The notes: generated by a model from the sequence alone, not told the origin. Positions 53,709 through 62,922 are shown, counted from the first letter of the stretch. The stretch: 64,000 nucleotides of DNA from an uncultured Verrucomicrobiota bacterium (GCA_902591645.1 CACJBM010000003.1:21309-85308); one strand, 5' to 3'. Made by a program: numbers and translations.

Positions 53709-56281
53709 GGAATCGAACCGTCATTCTTGGGGCGATCTTATGCCCTATCCTATTTATAGCTTTCCAGCCTAATGTTGAAGCTGAGGAAAAGTTCAATGTT
53801 TCCGAAGAGGACAGAAACTACTGGGCATTTCAGCCCGTGAACACGACTAACCATAAGAATTCTTCAATTGATTCGATAGTTGATGAGGCAATCAAGACTA
53901 ATGGATTGGTTCAGAACAGTTCTGCTGACCGGAAGGTTCTTATCAGAAGGGCTTACTTTGACTTAATTGGCCTGGCACCAACATATCAGGAAATTAAAGC
54001 ATTTGAAGCGGACCCTTCTAGTACAGAAAAAGCACTATCATCTTTAGTTGATAAATTATTAGCCATGCCCGAATACGGAGAACGTTGGGGACGTCACTGG
54101 CTGGATGTGGTCCGATACGCTCAAACCAATGGCTATGAGAGGGATGACGAAAAACCAAATGCCTGGAGGTATCGTGATTACGTTATTAAAGCATTTAACA
54201 CGGACAAGCCTTATGACCGGTTCGTTCTTGAGCAGCTGGCAGGAGACGAGCTCATACTTGAAGCTTTTAATAAGGATAAGCCATTCGTGGAAGGTGGGGA
54301 CGAGGGGCTCATAGCTACTGGCTTTTATAGACTCGGTGTCTGGGACGATGAACCTGATGACAAGAAGGCGGCAGAATATGATGGCCTTGATGATATATTG
54401 CGAACGACAACAGAAACTTTCCTTGGACTGACTACTGGTTGTGCGCGGTGCCATGACCACATGTTTGATCCGATATCACAGAAAGATTATTATTCGATGC
54501 TGGCATATTTCAGGAATGTCAGAAACTATGCAAAACCCAGTGACAAGGGAATTATTCTGAGAGCCATCAACGGAGGCAAAGCTCTGAGTGTTAGTGAGCA
54601 CGGGAAGGAAGCGCCTGAGACTCATGTGTTAATTCGTGGTGATGCATCTAAGCCTGGCCTCAAAGTTAAACCCATGATACCTAGTATCTTTTCTGCCATT
54701 GGGCCTGAACCGGAACCAACTGAAAATAGTTCAGGACGGCGCTTGGCCCTTGCTAAATGGATCACAGAGCCTTCCAATCCACTGACGTCTAGGGTCATGG
54801 TAAACCGCATTTGGCAGTATCATTTTGGAAAGGGTATTGTGGGAAGCCCAAATGATTTTGGGCGCGCAGGTGAGCCCATATCAAATCTTGAACTTTTGGA
54901 CTGGCTAGCTACTGAATTTGTCCAAAGTGGATGGTCCATTAAACATATGCACCGAGTCATTATGAATACTAGGGCTTACCGAAGATCTTCGGATCCTAAT
55001 GGTGATAATGAAGCGAAGGATCCAGGTAACGTGCATCACTGGAAAATGAATCTTAGGCGTTTGGAGGCTGAAACGATCAGGGACCGTATTCTCCAGATGA
55101 GTGGCCAGCTCAATCAAAAACGAGAAGGCCCCAGTTTCTATCCTGCATTGAATGGTGAGGTAGTAGCGGGCGCGTCAAAACCTGGTCGCGGTTGGCGTTG
55201 GTCAAATGAGGAGGATCAGAAACGGAGGAGCGTCTATGCCTTTGTCAAGAGGACCATGGTATATCCTTTCTTCGAACTTTTTGATTATGCAAATACTGAG
55301 GGCTCTCTGGGGACCCGGCCGCAAACGACTGTTGCTCCGCAGGCCTTACTGATGCTGAACAGTGAACTCATTGCTGAAAGTGCCACCCTCATTGCAAAAC
55401 GTGCTATTGCCAGTAAAGATCCTGTCGGTGAAGCTTTTCGTATTGTATTGGGTCGGGATCCGATTACTGCGGAGCGGAGCATGGCGAAAAGTTTTTTAAG
55501 TAATCAGCAGGAAAAACAAAAGCCATTGAAGGGACAAATACGATTTATCCCAGACTATTCGTCGGCATATTTCAATGAGTATCATAAGATTCTACCCGCC
55601 AAGCAATTTCTAAAAGGGCCTGCTTTTGGGTGGGATTATTTTAAAGGAAAATGGACAGGAGGCTATGAGGGGATACTCAGGGCCGAGCGTGACTGGCCTG
55701 CTTTTGCTTTGTTTCAAATGGACTCTGCAGACTTTAAGATCAGTGGACAAATGCATTTAGATGATATTACGGAAAGGGTATCAATTTTACTGAGGGCCCG
55801 TCCAAGGGGCGATGAGTTTGATGGTTATGCGGCAATAATTGATGCCGTTTCCAATGAGATTATCTTAAAACGTTACCGGAAAGGTAAATCTGAAATTCTT
55901 GTAAAGGCATCTGCCGGTGACTTGAGAAGAGGCTTCTTGGATTTCACAGTAGAACTGATTGAAAATAGGATTGGGTTTAAGATTTTTGGTCCAGTAGGAT
56001 TTGATGCCGTAAATATTTATACAAAAGATGAAAAAGCGATCACAGGTCAGGGCCGCTTTGGTGTCAGTTCGTGGGGAGGGAATGTGACGTTTGATAGGCT
56101 TTCGTTTGAACATAAAGGGAAAAAATATCCCATCATTCGAATAGATCATTCGGATTCTGATTTGATCAACAATGACAAAAAAATTGTACTTAAGGAAGAT
56201 CCAAAAATTATTCAAAGAAGAGCAATGGCGGAATTTTGTTCGCTTTTATTGAACCTCAATGAATTTGTTTATGTTGATTAA
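53705..56281 (+). CDS. DUF1549/DUF1553 exported protein with inserted concanavalin-like domain
   Basis: An 858-residue protein with a signal peptide (ILGAILCPILFIAFQPNVEA). DUF1549 covers about 55-265 with CARCHDHMFDPI at 247-258; DUF1553 begins about 345 (TSRVMVNRIWQYHFGKGIVG). At about 605-835 a beta-rich domain (GFDYFKGKW-like start, VSILLRARPRGDEFDGYAAI, IGFKIFGPVGFDAVNIYT, GRFGVSSWGGNVTFDRLSFE) interrupts DUF1553 before its conserved end LLNLNEFVYVD. Usually such domains lie between DUF1549 and DUF1553. The start overlaps the isomerase gene by four bases, and a DUF1501 gene follows. Confidence 0.87.
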   Translation: MRNRTVILGAILCPILFIAFQPNVEAEEKFNVSEEDRNYWAFQPVNTTNHKNSSIDSIVDEAIKTNGLVQNSSADRKVLIRRAYFDLIGLAPTYQEIKAFEADPSSTEKALSSLVDKLLAMPEYGERWGRHWLDVVRYAQTNGYERDDEKPNAWRYRDYVIKAFNTDKPYDRFVLEQLAGDELILEAFNKDKPFVEGGDEGLIATGFYRLGVWDDEPDDKKAAEYDGLDDILRTTTETFLGLTTGCARCHDHMFDPISQKDYYSMLAYFRNVRNYAKPSDKGIILRAINGGKALSVSEHGKEAPETHVLIRGDASKPGLKVKPMIPSIFSAIGPEPEPTENSSGRRLALAKWITEPSNPLTSRVMVNRIWQYHFGKGIVGSPNDFGRAGEPISNLELLDWLATEFVQSGWSIKHMHRVIMNTRAYRRSSDPNGDNEAKDPGNVHHWKMNLRRLEAETIRDRILQMSGQLNQKREGPSFYPALNGEVVAGASKPGRGWRWSNEEDQKRRSVYAFVKRTMVYPFFELFDYANTEGSLGTRPQTTVAPQALLMLNSELIAESATLIAKRAIASKDPVGEAFRIVLGRDPITAERSMAKSFLSNQQEKQKPLKGQIRFIPDYSSAYFNEYHKILPAKQFLKGPAFGWDYFKGKWTGGYEGILRAERDWPAFALFQMDSADFKISGQMHLDDITERVSILLRARPRGDEFDGYAAIIDAVSNEIILKRYRKGKSEILVKASAGDLRRGFLDFTVELIENRIGFKIFGPVGFDAVNIYTKDEKAITGQGRFGVSSWGGNVTFDRLSFEHKGKKYPIIRIDHSDSDLINNDKKIVLKEDPKIIQRRAMAEFCSLLLNLNEFVYVD

Positions 56282-56309
56282 GGATAAAGAATTTGAAAAA
56301 GGCACTTTA

Positions 56310-57776
56310 ATGAGAAAAATCACATCACATCTGGAAGAGCATAGCCGAAGAAAATTTCTTAAATCTTTTGGGAATTCGATGGCCGGCCTTTCTCTGTCGG
56401 GAATTTTTTCTGGTCACCAAGTCTTTGGTGCGGCTCCGGCAAGTTCTCTCATTAATCCCATGGCACCAAAGCCTCAGGACTTCGCCGCCAAAGCCAAAGC
56501 ATGTATTTTTCTTTATATGTATGGGGGACCTTCACAAATGGACCTCTTTGATTATAAGCCGGAATTACAAAAGAATGATGGTAAAGAAGTCAATATGGAG
56601 ATTAGACGTGGGGACCTGCGCAAATCCAAACTCCTGGCATCAAAGAGGAAATTTAATCAGTATGGTGATTCGGGCCAGTGGTGTTCAGATGCTATTCCTA
56701 ACATAGCGAAGCACATGGATAAACTTGCTGTTATCAAGTCGCTTTATATGGATTCCTTTGCTCATGGTTCTGCTAATCTGCAAATGAACTGTGGCCGGAT
56801 ATTGCAGGGTCACCCCTCCTTAGGTGCGTGGGTAGCTCATGGGCTGGGCACAACGAATCCTAATCTCCCAGGCTTTGTCGTCATGCTTGATGCCCGGGGC
56901 GGACCAATTCCTGGAGCAGCAAATTGGGCAAGTGGCTATATGCCGGCAGCTTATCAGGGGACCATTTTAAGGTCCAAAGGCAATCCAATACTGAATCTTA
57001 ACCCTCGTTCAATGATTACCCATTCCATGCAGGGAGATAAGATAAACGCCATCAATGCTTTCAATAAAATGCACCTTAACGGTAAGGAGTCATATTCTGA
57101 ACTGAGTGCCCGTATCGCCAGTTATGATCTTGCCTATCAGTTGCATACGTCTGCTCCGGAAGCTCTTGATATTTCCTCTGAAGATGAGAAAACAAAACGT
57201 CTCTATGGGCTTCATATGGGCAAGGGTGAGCATAACTTGTCAATTCCGACCTCACATTTTGGTCGTCAGTGCCTGATCGCACGTCGTTTAGTTGAAAAGG
57301 GAGTTCGCTTTGTTCAGCTTTATTCTGGGGGAGGACATCAGCAACAGAACTGGGACGCTCATAATGGTGCTGAAGAAAATCTTAGCATTCATTGCCCCGA
57401 AATTGATGTCCCGATTTCCGGGCTACTTGAGGACCTTGACCGACGCGGGATGCTTGAAGAAACTCTCGTTGTGTGGGGAGGAGAATTCGGTCGTCAGCCC
57501 GTTTCTCAGGGAAATAACGGCGGTCGAGACCATAACCCGAAAGGATTCAGTTACTTTCTTGCCGGGGGTGGCGTTAAGGCAGGGACAAGTTACGGAGAAA
57601 CGGATCCACTGGGCCATGAGGCCGCAGTGAATAAGCACCACGTTCGTGACCTCCATGCAACGATCCTGCATCTCATGGGTTTAGATCATGAAACACTCAC
57701 CTATCATTACGGTGGATTGGATCAGAGGCTGACAGGAGTCGTGCCTGCTGAGGTAATACGTGGGGTCCTAGCCTAG
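56310..57776 (+). CDS. DUF1501 family protein, Tat leader
   Basis: A 488-residue exported protein. The frame reaches back to 56259 inside the preceding gene, but the ATG at 56310, with AAGG eight bases upstream, starts a twin-arginine leader (EHSRRKFLKSFGNSMAG). Landmarks: ACIFLYMYGGPSQMDLFDYK, LYMDSFAHGSANLQMNCG, ARRLVEKGVRFVQLYSGGG, LVVWGGEFGRQPVSQ and HHVRDLHATILHLMGLDHET. Third gene of the operon starting at 52833. Its stop codon lies inside the terminator that ends the operon. Confidence 0.88.
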   Translation: MRKITSHLEEHSRRKFLKSFGNSMAGLSLSGIFSGHQVFGAAPASSLINPMAPKPQDFAAKAKACIFLYMYGGPSQMDLFDYKPELQKNDGKEVNMEIRRGDLRKSKLLASKRKFNQYGDSGQWCSDAIPNIAKHMDKLAVIKSLYMDSFAHGSANLQMNCGRILQGHPSLGAWVAHGLGTTNPNLPGFVVMLDARGGPIPGAANWASGYMPAAYQGTILRSKGNPILNLNPRSMITHSMQGDKINAINAFNKMHLNGKESYSELSARIASYDLAYQLHTSAPEALDISSEDEKTKRLYGLHMGKGEHNLSIPTSHFGRQCLIARRLVEKGVRFVQLYSGGGHQQQNWDAHNGAEENLSIHCPEIDVPISGLLEDLDRRGMLEETLVVWGGEFGRQPVSQGNNGGRDHNPKGFSYFLAGGGVKAGTSYGETDPLGHEAAVNKHHVRDLHATILHLMGLDHETLTYHYGGLDQRLTGVVPAEVIRGVLA

Positions 57777-57790
57777 TCTAGGATAGGACC
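57764..57790 (+). terminator. Rho-independent terminator overlapping the stop codon
   Basis: Arms GGTCCTAGCCTA (57764-57775) and TAGGATAGGACC (57779-57790) pair over 12 bp with one mismatch around a 3-base loop, followed by TGAATTTTTTT. The TAG stop (57774-57776) lies within the stem. It ends the isomerase-DUF1549/DUF1553-DUF1501 operon. Confidence 0.82.
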
Positions 57791-57808
57791 TGAATTTTTT
57801 TCTTTGTC

Positions 57809-58102
57809 TTATTCGGAAGTGTCTATTTGAAGACCACCGGTCCATTTCAATGCCAAGTTGAATATGAGGGCGAAAATAGCTGTAAAGATCCAAGTTATAA
57901 TTCCCGCAATTGGAGGTCCAATAATAAGCGCCCCTATTCCACCGCCCATAAGTCCACCAAGTTCAGAGCCCCCTGCTCCTAACATTCCTCCAAGGACGCC
58001 ACCTAATACCATTCCTAATAAAATTAAAATAAAGTACATTATGGTAGTTGCTAATGCGCTAACATTTGCCCATCCGATGGTGTTAATTTTTTGTATTGTC
58101 AT
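57809..58102 (-). CDS. Small glycine-rich membrane protein
   Basis: A 97-residue protein with two or three hydrophobic segments (about 13-40, 50-70, 65-88). GMVLGGVLGGMLGAGG followed by ELGGLMGGGIGALIIG looks like a glycine-zipper, a helix-packing pattern of membrane proteins that oligomerise. No family is recognised. It is a stand-alone gene between the DUF1501 operon (convergent) and the lactonase gene upstream on the same strand, which ends 131 bases away. Confidence 0.6.
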   Translation of the reverse strand: MTIQKINTIGWANVSALATTIMYFILILLGMVLGGVLGGMLGAGGSELGGLMGGGIGALIIGPPIAGIITWIFTAIFALIFNLALKWTGGLQIDTSE

Positions 58103-58137
58103 AGGATTTTAATGTAATAACATATTTAATATCAGCC

Positions 58138-58166
58138 AATTATAAATCTCAGTGAAATTTATAATT
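58138..58166. repeat. AT-rich inverted repeat
   Basis: Arms AATTATAAAT (58138-58147) and ATTTATAATT (58157-58166) match exactly around a 9-base centre. It lies 36 bases upstream of the glycine-rich membrane protein and 68 bases past the lactonase stop. No T tract follows, so it may be a binding site rather than a terminator; AT-rich sequence makes chance plausible. Confidence 0.35.
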
Positions 58167-58233
58167 TCCTTACAATACGATAAAACTCTATTATTTAAGC
58201 GGGAAAAGGGAGCATTATTTTTATGGACTAGGC

Positions 58234-59349
58234 TTACTTTCCAAATAATACGCAGATCGGTCCAGGAACACTGATGATATTGCGGGTCGGAAAGCTGAGC
58301 TCTCCCGTGCTCTGATCAATCTTATGGACAGCAATTGTATTGGAATGGGCTCCTGCCGCAAATATCCATTTTGATGAGGGGTCAATATTGATGTTGCGTG
58401 GCCAAGCTCCCCGGATCGACTCCACTTCGGTGACTGTTAATTTTCCTGTCGAAGGCTCCGCTTTATAGCATGTGATGCTGTCATTACCACGGTTCGAGGA
58501 CCATACAAATTTACCATTAGGATGGACAAGAATTTCAGCGGCTGAGTTAAAGGTTTCCTTTGCCTTTACTTCATCGGATAAGGAAGGAGTCGTAGTTAGT
58601 CTTTTTGCTTTTCCCGTGCCCTTATCATAAGCGAAAGTTGTGACCGAGAGAGAAAGTTCATTGAGCAGATAAATGAATTTTCCATCGGCAGAAAAACGCA
58701 TGTGTCGTGGACCGCCTCCTGGCACGCTGGCCGCGAGCGCATGTTTAGTGATGGAATTTTGATCAGCGCTGACTTTGTAGATGTGGATATTATCTGTTCC
58801 AAGGTCAGGAACGAATGCGTATTGACCGTCCGGTGAAAAGCCACACCAGTGAGGATGCGGAGAATTTTGCCGATTACCTACTACTTTTGAGCCTCCATCA
58901 TGATCTATCACGACAGATTGACCCAGTTCTCCATTTTTATTTAAAGGAAAAAGTGCTGTGGACCCACCACCGTACTGGGCAGTTAATAGGAACTTCCCCG
59001 AAGGATGCACCGCGACATGTGTTCCTCCTCCGTCCCTGACTAACGAAGTAGTGAACTTTTCTAAAGTGCCGTCTTCTTTCACATGAAACCCTGCCACGCC
59101 GGGACCCCCATCAATGCCGGCCACTGCGTAAATTTTTGTTCCGTCAGGATGCCAGGCAAGGAAACCTGGCCCGTTGATTTCAGCGGCCACAGATGCTTGA
59201 GATAATTTGCCGCTCTCGGTATCAAACTTAGACATGTAAATGCCCTTTGATCCGCGGCCGCCTGTCCCGAAATAGACATCAATTTTTTCAGCATGTAGCG
59301 GTGTTTCAAGGAACAGAATAATAGATAGTAGGAATAGTAATCTTTTCAT
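58234..59349 (-). CDS. Lactonase family beta-propeller protein, exported
   Basis: A 371-residue seven-bladed propeller of the 6-phosphogluconolactonase/muconate-cycloisomerase-like (YbhE) family, with a signal peptide (MKRLLFLLSIILFLETPLHA). Family motifs: NGPGFLAWHPDGTKIYAV, GGGTHVAVHPSGKFLLTAQY, SPHPHWCGFSPDGQYAFVPD, GGGPRHMRFSADGKFIYLLN and WPRNINIDPSSKWIFAAG. The cytoplasmic enzyme acts in the pentose phosphate pathway; exported copies like this one probably act on other sugar lactones. It is eight bases downstream of the DUF4380-like gene on the same strand, consistent with a two-gene operon. Confidence 0.86.
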   Translation of the reverse strand: MKRLLFLLSIILFLETPLHAEKIDVYFGTGGRGSKGIYMSKFDTESGKLSQASVAAEINGPGFLAWHPDGTKIYAVAGIDGGPGVAGFHVKEDGTLEKFTTSLVRDGGGTHVAVHPSGKFLLTAQYGGGSTALFPLNKNGELGQSVVIDHDGGSKVVGNRQNSPHPHWCGFSPDGQYAFVPDLGTDNIHIYKVSADQNSITKHALAASVPGGGPRHMRFSADGKFIYLLNELSLSVTTFAYDKGTGKAKRLTTTPSLSDEVKAKETFNSAAEILVHPNGKFVWSSNRGNDSITCYKAEPSTGKLTVTEVESIRGAWPRNINIDPSSKWIFAAGAHSNTIAVHKIDQSTGELSFPTRNIISVPGPICVLFGK

Positions 59350-59357
59350 GATGATTT

Positions 59358-60353
59358 TTATTTCAGGAGTGGTTTAACTTTGGATTCCAGTAATTGAAGG
59401 TCAAGTTGACTGTTTTTCTTAGGGTAGGAATTTTTCAGTAAGTACCAGTTCTCGGTGAAAGATGCTTTCTGCCCTGGCTTCATTGTTTCCATTGGGCCGA
59501 TAGGCTCTAGTTCACAGGCCGGGACCCAGTCCTTTTTGGGGTACCAGATCGATAAGGTCAGTCCCGCTATTTCTCCATAGAGCCTTTTTGGGAAAGTTTT
59601 ATATGTCTTCACAAAGGCCAAGTCATTTGGCATTTGATAAGCAAACCATCCTGCAAAACTATCAAATCCAAGTTTAGGCTCGGTTGGGGGCCCGAGGATT
59701 TCTATAAAGTTACCCCGTTTGCGAATCATGGGGTCTTCAGGAAGAATCAGCATTTTATCCCTGCCTCGCATCATGATATAACCTTTTGGAAATCTTTGGT
59801 GTTCAGGCGAAAGAGGCACTACTCCGATCCCACCATGAATTGCGAACATTCGGCCCCAGTGACACCATCGTTGGGTCTTTTGAGAAATATTTTCCATGGT
59901 CTGGGTGCATACAAGATGGGAAGAATCATCAGCAAGAACGAAATCCCTAATTAATCGTATGCCAGCGTCTGAAGCTTCCTTGCTAATGAGTCTGGCCTTC
60001 CGGGGTCCAGTAATTTTAGCTTCCCATACCCCTGACCATAACTCTGATCTTTTAGGGATCAGATATTCGGGACCTATATCAAATCGGCCGGCAGAGGATG
60101 GTTTTTTATTACCGTTCGGAGTCCATTCAGATTCATCAGGGCCAATGAATAATGATTCTTTACCATCCTGACTATAACTTAGTACTCGTCCGCCGACATG
60201 ATGACCCAATATTGCAACAGTTCCTACCGAATTACGCAGTTCTATGCAGTCAGGATAATTAAGGAATTTTATTTTGCGAGCCCCTGGTTCTGCTTGGGAT
60301 CCTAGAATTTGAATTAAGAGGCAACTTAAAATGAGAATGTATCGTGCTAGCAT
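59358..60353 (-). CDS. DUF4380-like exported protein (mutarotase-like fold)
   Basis: A 331-residue protein with a signal peptide (ARYILILSCLLIQILGSQA). The body starts IELRNSVGTVAILGHHVGGR, continues with LFIGPDESEWTPNGNKK, DIGPEYLIPKRSELWSG, RLIRDFVLADDSSHLVCTQT, RWCHWGRMFAIHGG, and ends SFTENWYLLKN. This fits DUF4380-type proteins with the galactose-mutarotase beta-sandwich, proposed to act on or bind sugars. A catalytic assignment is not possible. It precedes the lactonase gene by eight bases; a sugar epimerase-like protein with a lactonase is a sensible pair. Confidence 0.75.
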   Translation of the reverse strand: MLARYILILSCLLIQILGSQAEPGARKIKFLNYPDCIELRNSVGTVAILGHHVGGRVLSYSQDGKESLFIGPDESEWTPNGNKKPSSAGRFDIGPEYLIPKRSELWSGVWEAKITGPRKARLISKEASDAGIRLIRDFVLADDSSHLVCTQTMENISQKTQRWCHWGRMFAIHGGIGVVPLSPEHQRFPKGYIMMRGRDKMLILPEDPMIRKRGNFIEILGPPTEPKLGFDSFAGWFAYQMPNDLAFVKTYKTFPKRLYGEIAGLTLSIWYPKKDWVPACELEPIGPMETMKPGQKASFTENWYLLKNSYPKKNSQLDLQLLESKVKPLLK

Positions 60354-60402
60354 TATTTAAATGAATTCAAATTATATTAAGGGTTAACTAAGCAAAATCC
60401 GC

Positions 60403-62886
60403 TCAGTTAAATAAGTTAAGCTGAGGAGCCTGAGATTCCGGAAGTTTTTTTGGAGCCTTTTTCTTGGTAACTTTTTTCGCAGGTCTTTTTTTGCTTTTTT
60501 CTTCTTCGGGTCTGGCACTTGTTTTTTCCAGGTGAGCTAAAATACTTTTGGACCTTTCAATAATATCCGCGGGAAGACCCGCAAGCCTAGCTACCTGTAT
60601 TCCATAGCTACGATCGGCACTACCTTCGACAATTTTTCTCAGGAAAATGATTTTGTCATTATGTTCTCGGACAGCAACATTAGCGTTGCCGACACCTTTT
60701 CGGCTTTCAGATAGCGCGGTGAGTTCGTGATAATGAGTAGCAAATAGTGTTCTACAGCCAATTTTGTCATGTAGATGTTCAGCTACTGCCCATGCAATAC
60801 TCAGACCATCAAACGTTGCAGTTCCACGTCCAATTTCATCAAGTATTACCAGTGAGCTTTCTGTAGCATTATTTAGAATGAGGGCCGTTTCATTCATTTC
60901 GACCATGAAAGTGGATTGACCTCGTGCCAGATCATCGCTTGCGCCTACTCTGGTAAATATTCGATCAACTAGTCCAATTTCGGCACTCTTTGCTGGAACG
61001 AAGCTTCCGATTTGCGCCATTAAGGTCAATAAAGCAACTTGTCGAATATAAGTCGATTTTCCTGCCATGTTGGGGCCGGTAAGAATGATCAGGCGAGTTC
61101 CATCTGCATTAAGTTCCGCGTCATTAGGGACAAATTTTTCATCGACTGTGCTTTGATCTAGGACTGGATGTCTTCCTTCTACGATCTTTAATTTTTTTCC
61201 ATTGCTTATTATTGGGCGGCAATAGGCAAATAGGCGTGCTGTTTCGGACAGGCTTACCAACACATCAATTTCAGCAAGAGCATCAGCCGTGTCCTGCAAC
61301 TCATCAAGGCTCTCAAGAGTTTTGTCGCGCACTTTAATAAATTCATCATATTCAAGTTGCTTGGCTCTTTCGTCCGCTCCTAAAATTTTGTTTTCAACTT
61401 CTTTCAGTGCAGGAGTGATAAAACGTTCTGCATTTGCAGTAGTTTGTTTACGAGTGTAATCCTCGGGAACATTTGAAAGATTAGCTTTGGTTATTTCAAT
61501 GAAGTACCCAAAAACATTATTGTATTTAACTTTGAGAGACTTGATGCCGGTCCTTTCCGCTTCTTCATTTTGAAGTTGAGCTATCCATTGTTTACCCTCA
61601 GTGGATGCTCCCCTTAGTTCATCGAGTTGTTCATTGTAACCGTCACGAAACATGCCACCATCTTTGAGGGTTGCCGGCGGTTCATCTGCGATTGCGCTTT
61701 CAAGTAATTCAATTAATTCTTTAAATTCTCGCATTCTGATTATGAGCTCGGAGGCAAGTGAACCGCCATCCAAAGCTGTTAAATGATCTTTTGCTTCGGG
61801 AATAGCGAGAATTGATTTTGCTAGTGCCTGCAGATCTCTTGCATTGCCTGATCCTCCACTCAATCTACCTACTGTTCGCTCAATGTCCCTGACTTCAGAT
61901 AGGGAATCGCGAATTTTGGAAAGTTGAAAAGGGGAAGAAACGAGCGATTCAATCAGGTCATGCCTGGAAGTTATGGTATTCTCGTCGCGGAGTGGGTTCA
62001 GAATCCAGGCCCTTAATTTTCTAGCACCCATAGGTGTTTTGGTCCTGTCCAGCGACCCTAAGAGAGTGTGCTGACGGCCGATCCGATGTTCTACCAGATC
62101 AAGGTTGCGGGCGCTTGAAGCATCAATCAGAACATGAGCATTTGGTTGGTAAACCGATAAGTTCCTGATGTGGTTGACATTACGGCGCAGAGTCGTTGTT
62201 ACATAATGATATACTCCACCAGCAGCTGAGATTCCAGGTACCATCCCTGCACAACCAAAACCATCCAAGGAATGGGTGCCAAAATGCTCAAGCAATCCTT
62301 CTTCAGCTTCATCTATCAAAAATGAATAACTTTCGTAGTGAATAGCATTTTCATCGATATGTCCGAATTGTTCATTCTGCTCGTCAGAATAAATAATTTC
62401 TGATGGGGAGAGCCTACTCAGTTCATCTTCGAGTTCTTCGATGACGGTAAATTCTGCTATTCTGAAATGTCCTGTCGTGAGGTCCAAGGCAGCGAGCCCG
62501 TAACGGCGATTGCTAAAGTAGATGCCCGCGAGAAAATTGTTGCGGTTTTGGTCCAAGAGGTTCAGGTCATTGACCGTTCCTGCACTAATGATTTGTGTAA
62601 CTTCGCGTTTAACTATTTTACCAGGCTTGACCTCACCTACCTGTTCAGCAATAGCAACTCGCTTACCTGCTTTAACTAATTTTCCAATGTATGATTCTGC
62701 GGCATGGTGTGGAACTCCACACATGGACATACCGTTACGCTTAGTGAGGGCCACTCCTAGGAGTCCTGCAGCTTCCTTCGCATCATCCATAAACAATTCA
62801 TAAAAGTCACCGAGTCGAAAAAACAATAGAGCGTCATCAGGAAGACTTTTCCTGATCGAGGTGTACTGTTTTAGCATTGGAGTCAT
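60403..62886 (-). CDS. mutS: DNA mismatch repair protein MutS
   Basis: An 827-residue mismatch-recognition ATPase, cytoplasmic. The N-terminus MTPMLKQYTSIRKSLPD is the normal family start, and the mismatch-sensing F-x-E is F28-Y-E30 in LGDFYELF. Core ATPase motifs: GPNMAGKSTYIRQ (Walker A), SLVILDEIGRGTATFDG (Walker B), and ATHYHELT. The C-terminus after about 790 is a lysine-rich linker ending in QLNLFN, which fits the beta-clamp-binding consensus QLxLF. No MutL gene is in the window. A palindrome (62900-62922) lies just upstream of the start. Confidence 0.96.
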   Translation of the reverse strand: MTPMLKQYTSIRKSLPDDALLFFRLGDFYELFMDDAKEAAGLLGVALTKRNGMSMCGVPHHAAESYIGKLVKAGKRVAIAEQVGEVKPGKIVKREVTQIISAGTVNDLNLLDQNRNNFLAGIYFSNRRYGLAALDLTTGHFRIAEFTVIEELEDELSRLSPSEIIYSDEQNEQFGHIDENAIHYESYSFLIDEAEEGLLEHFGTHSLDGFGCAGMVPGISAAGGVYHYVTTTLRRNVNHIRNLSVYQPNAHVLIDASSARNLDLVEHRIGRQHTLLGSLDRTKTPMGARKLRAWILNPLRDENTITSRHDLIESLVSSPFQLSKIRDSLSEVRDIERTVGRLSGGSGNARDLQALAKSILAIPEAKDHLTALDGGSLASELIIRMREFKELIELLESAIADEPPATLKDGGMFRDGYNEQLDELRGASTEGKQWIAQLQNEEAERTGIKSLKVKYNNVFGYFIEITKANLSNVPEDYTRKQTTANAERFITPALKEVENKILGADERAKQLEYDEFIKVRDKTLESLDELQDTADALAEIDVLVSLSETARLFAYCRPIISNGKKLKIVEGRHPVLDQSTVDEKFVPNDAELNADGTRLIILTGPNMAGKSTYIRQVALLTLMAQIGSFVPAKSAEIGLVDRIFTRVGASDDLARGQSTFMVEMNETALILNNATESSLVILDEIGRGTATFDGLSIAWAVAEHLHDKIGCRTLFATHYHELTALSESRKGVGNANVAVREHNDKIIFLRKIVEGSADRSYGIQVARLAGLPADIIERSKSILAHLEKTSARPEEEKSKKRPAKKVTKKKAPKKLPESQAPQLNLFN

Positions 62887-62899
62887 ATGACAGGAGGCC

Positions 62900-62922
62900 C
62901 AATAAAAAGGACCTTTTTATTG
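62900..62922. promoter_or_regulatory. Palindrome just upstream of mutS
   Basis: Arms CAATAAAAAGG (62900-62910) and CCTTTTTATTG (62912-62922) are exact inverted copies around one base. It lies 13 bases upstream of the mutS start, between mutS and the coiled-coil gene. It could be an operator or a hairpin (stem CAATAAAAA, loop GGACC or GGTCC) that ends the upstream transcript. Confidence 0.5.

Noticed and set aside
54059..54460. 133-residue minus-strand frame antisense to the DUF1549/DUF1553 gene
   Set aside because: Shadow frame across the conserved DUF1549 core; no independent support.
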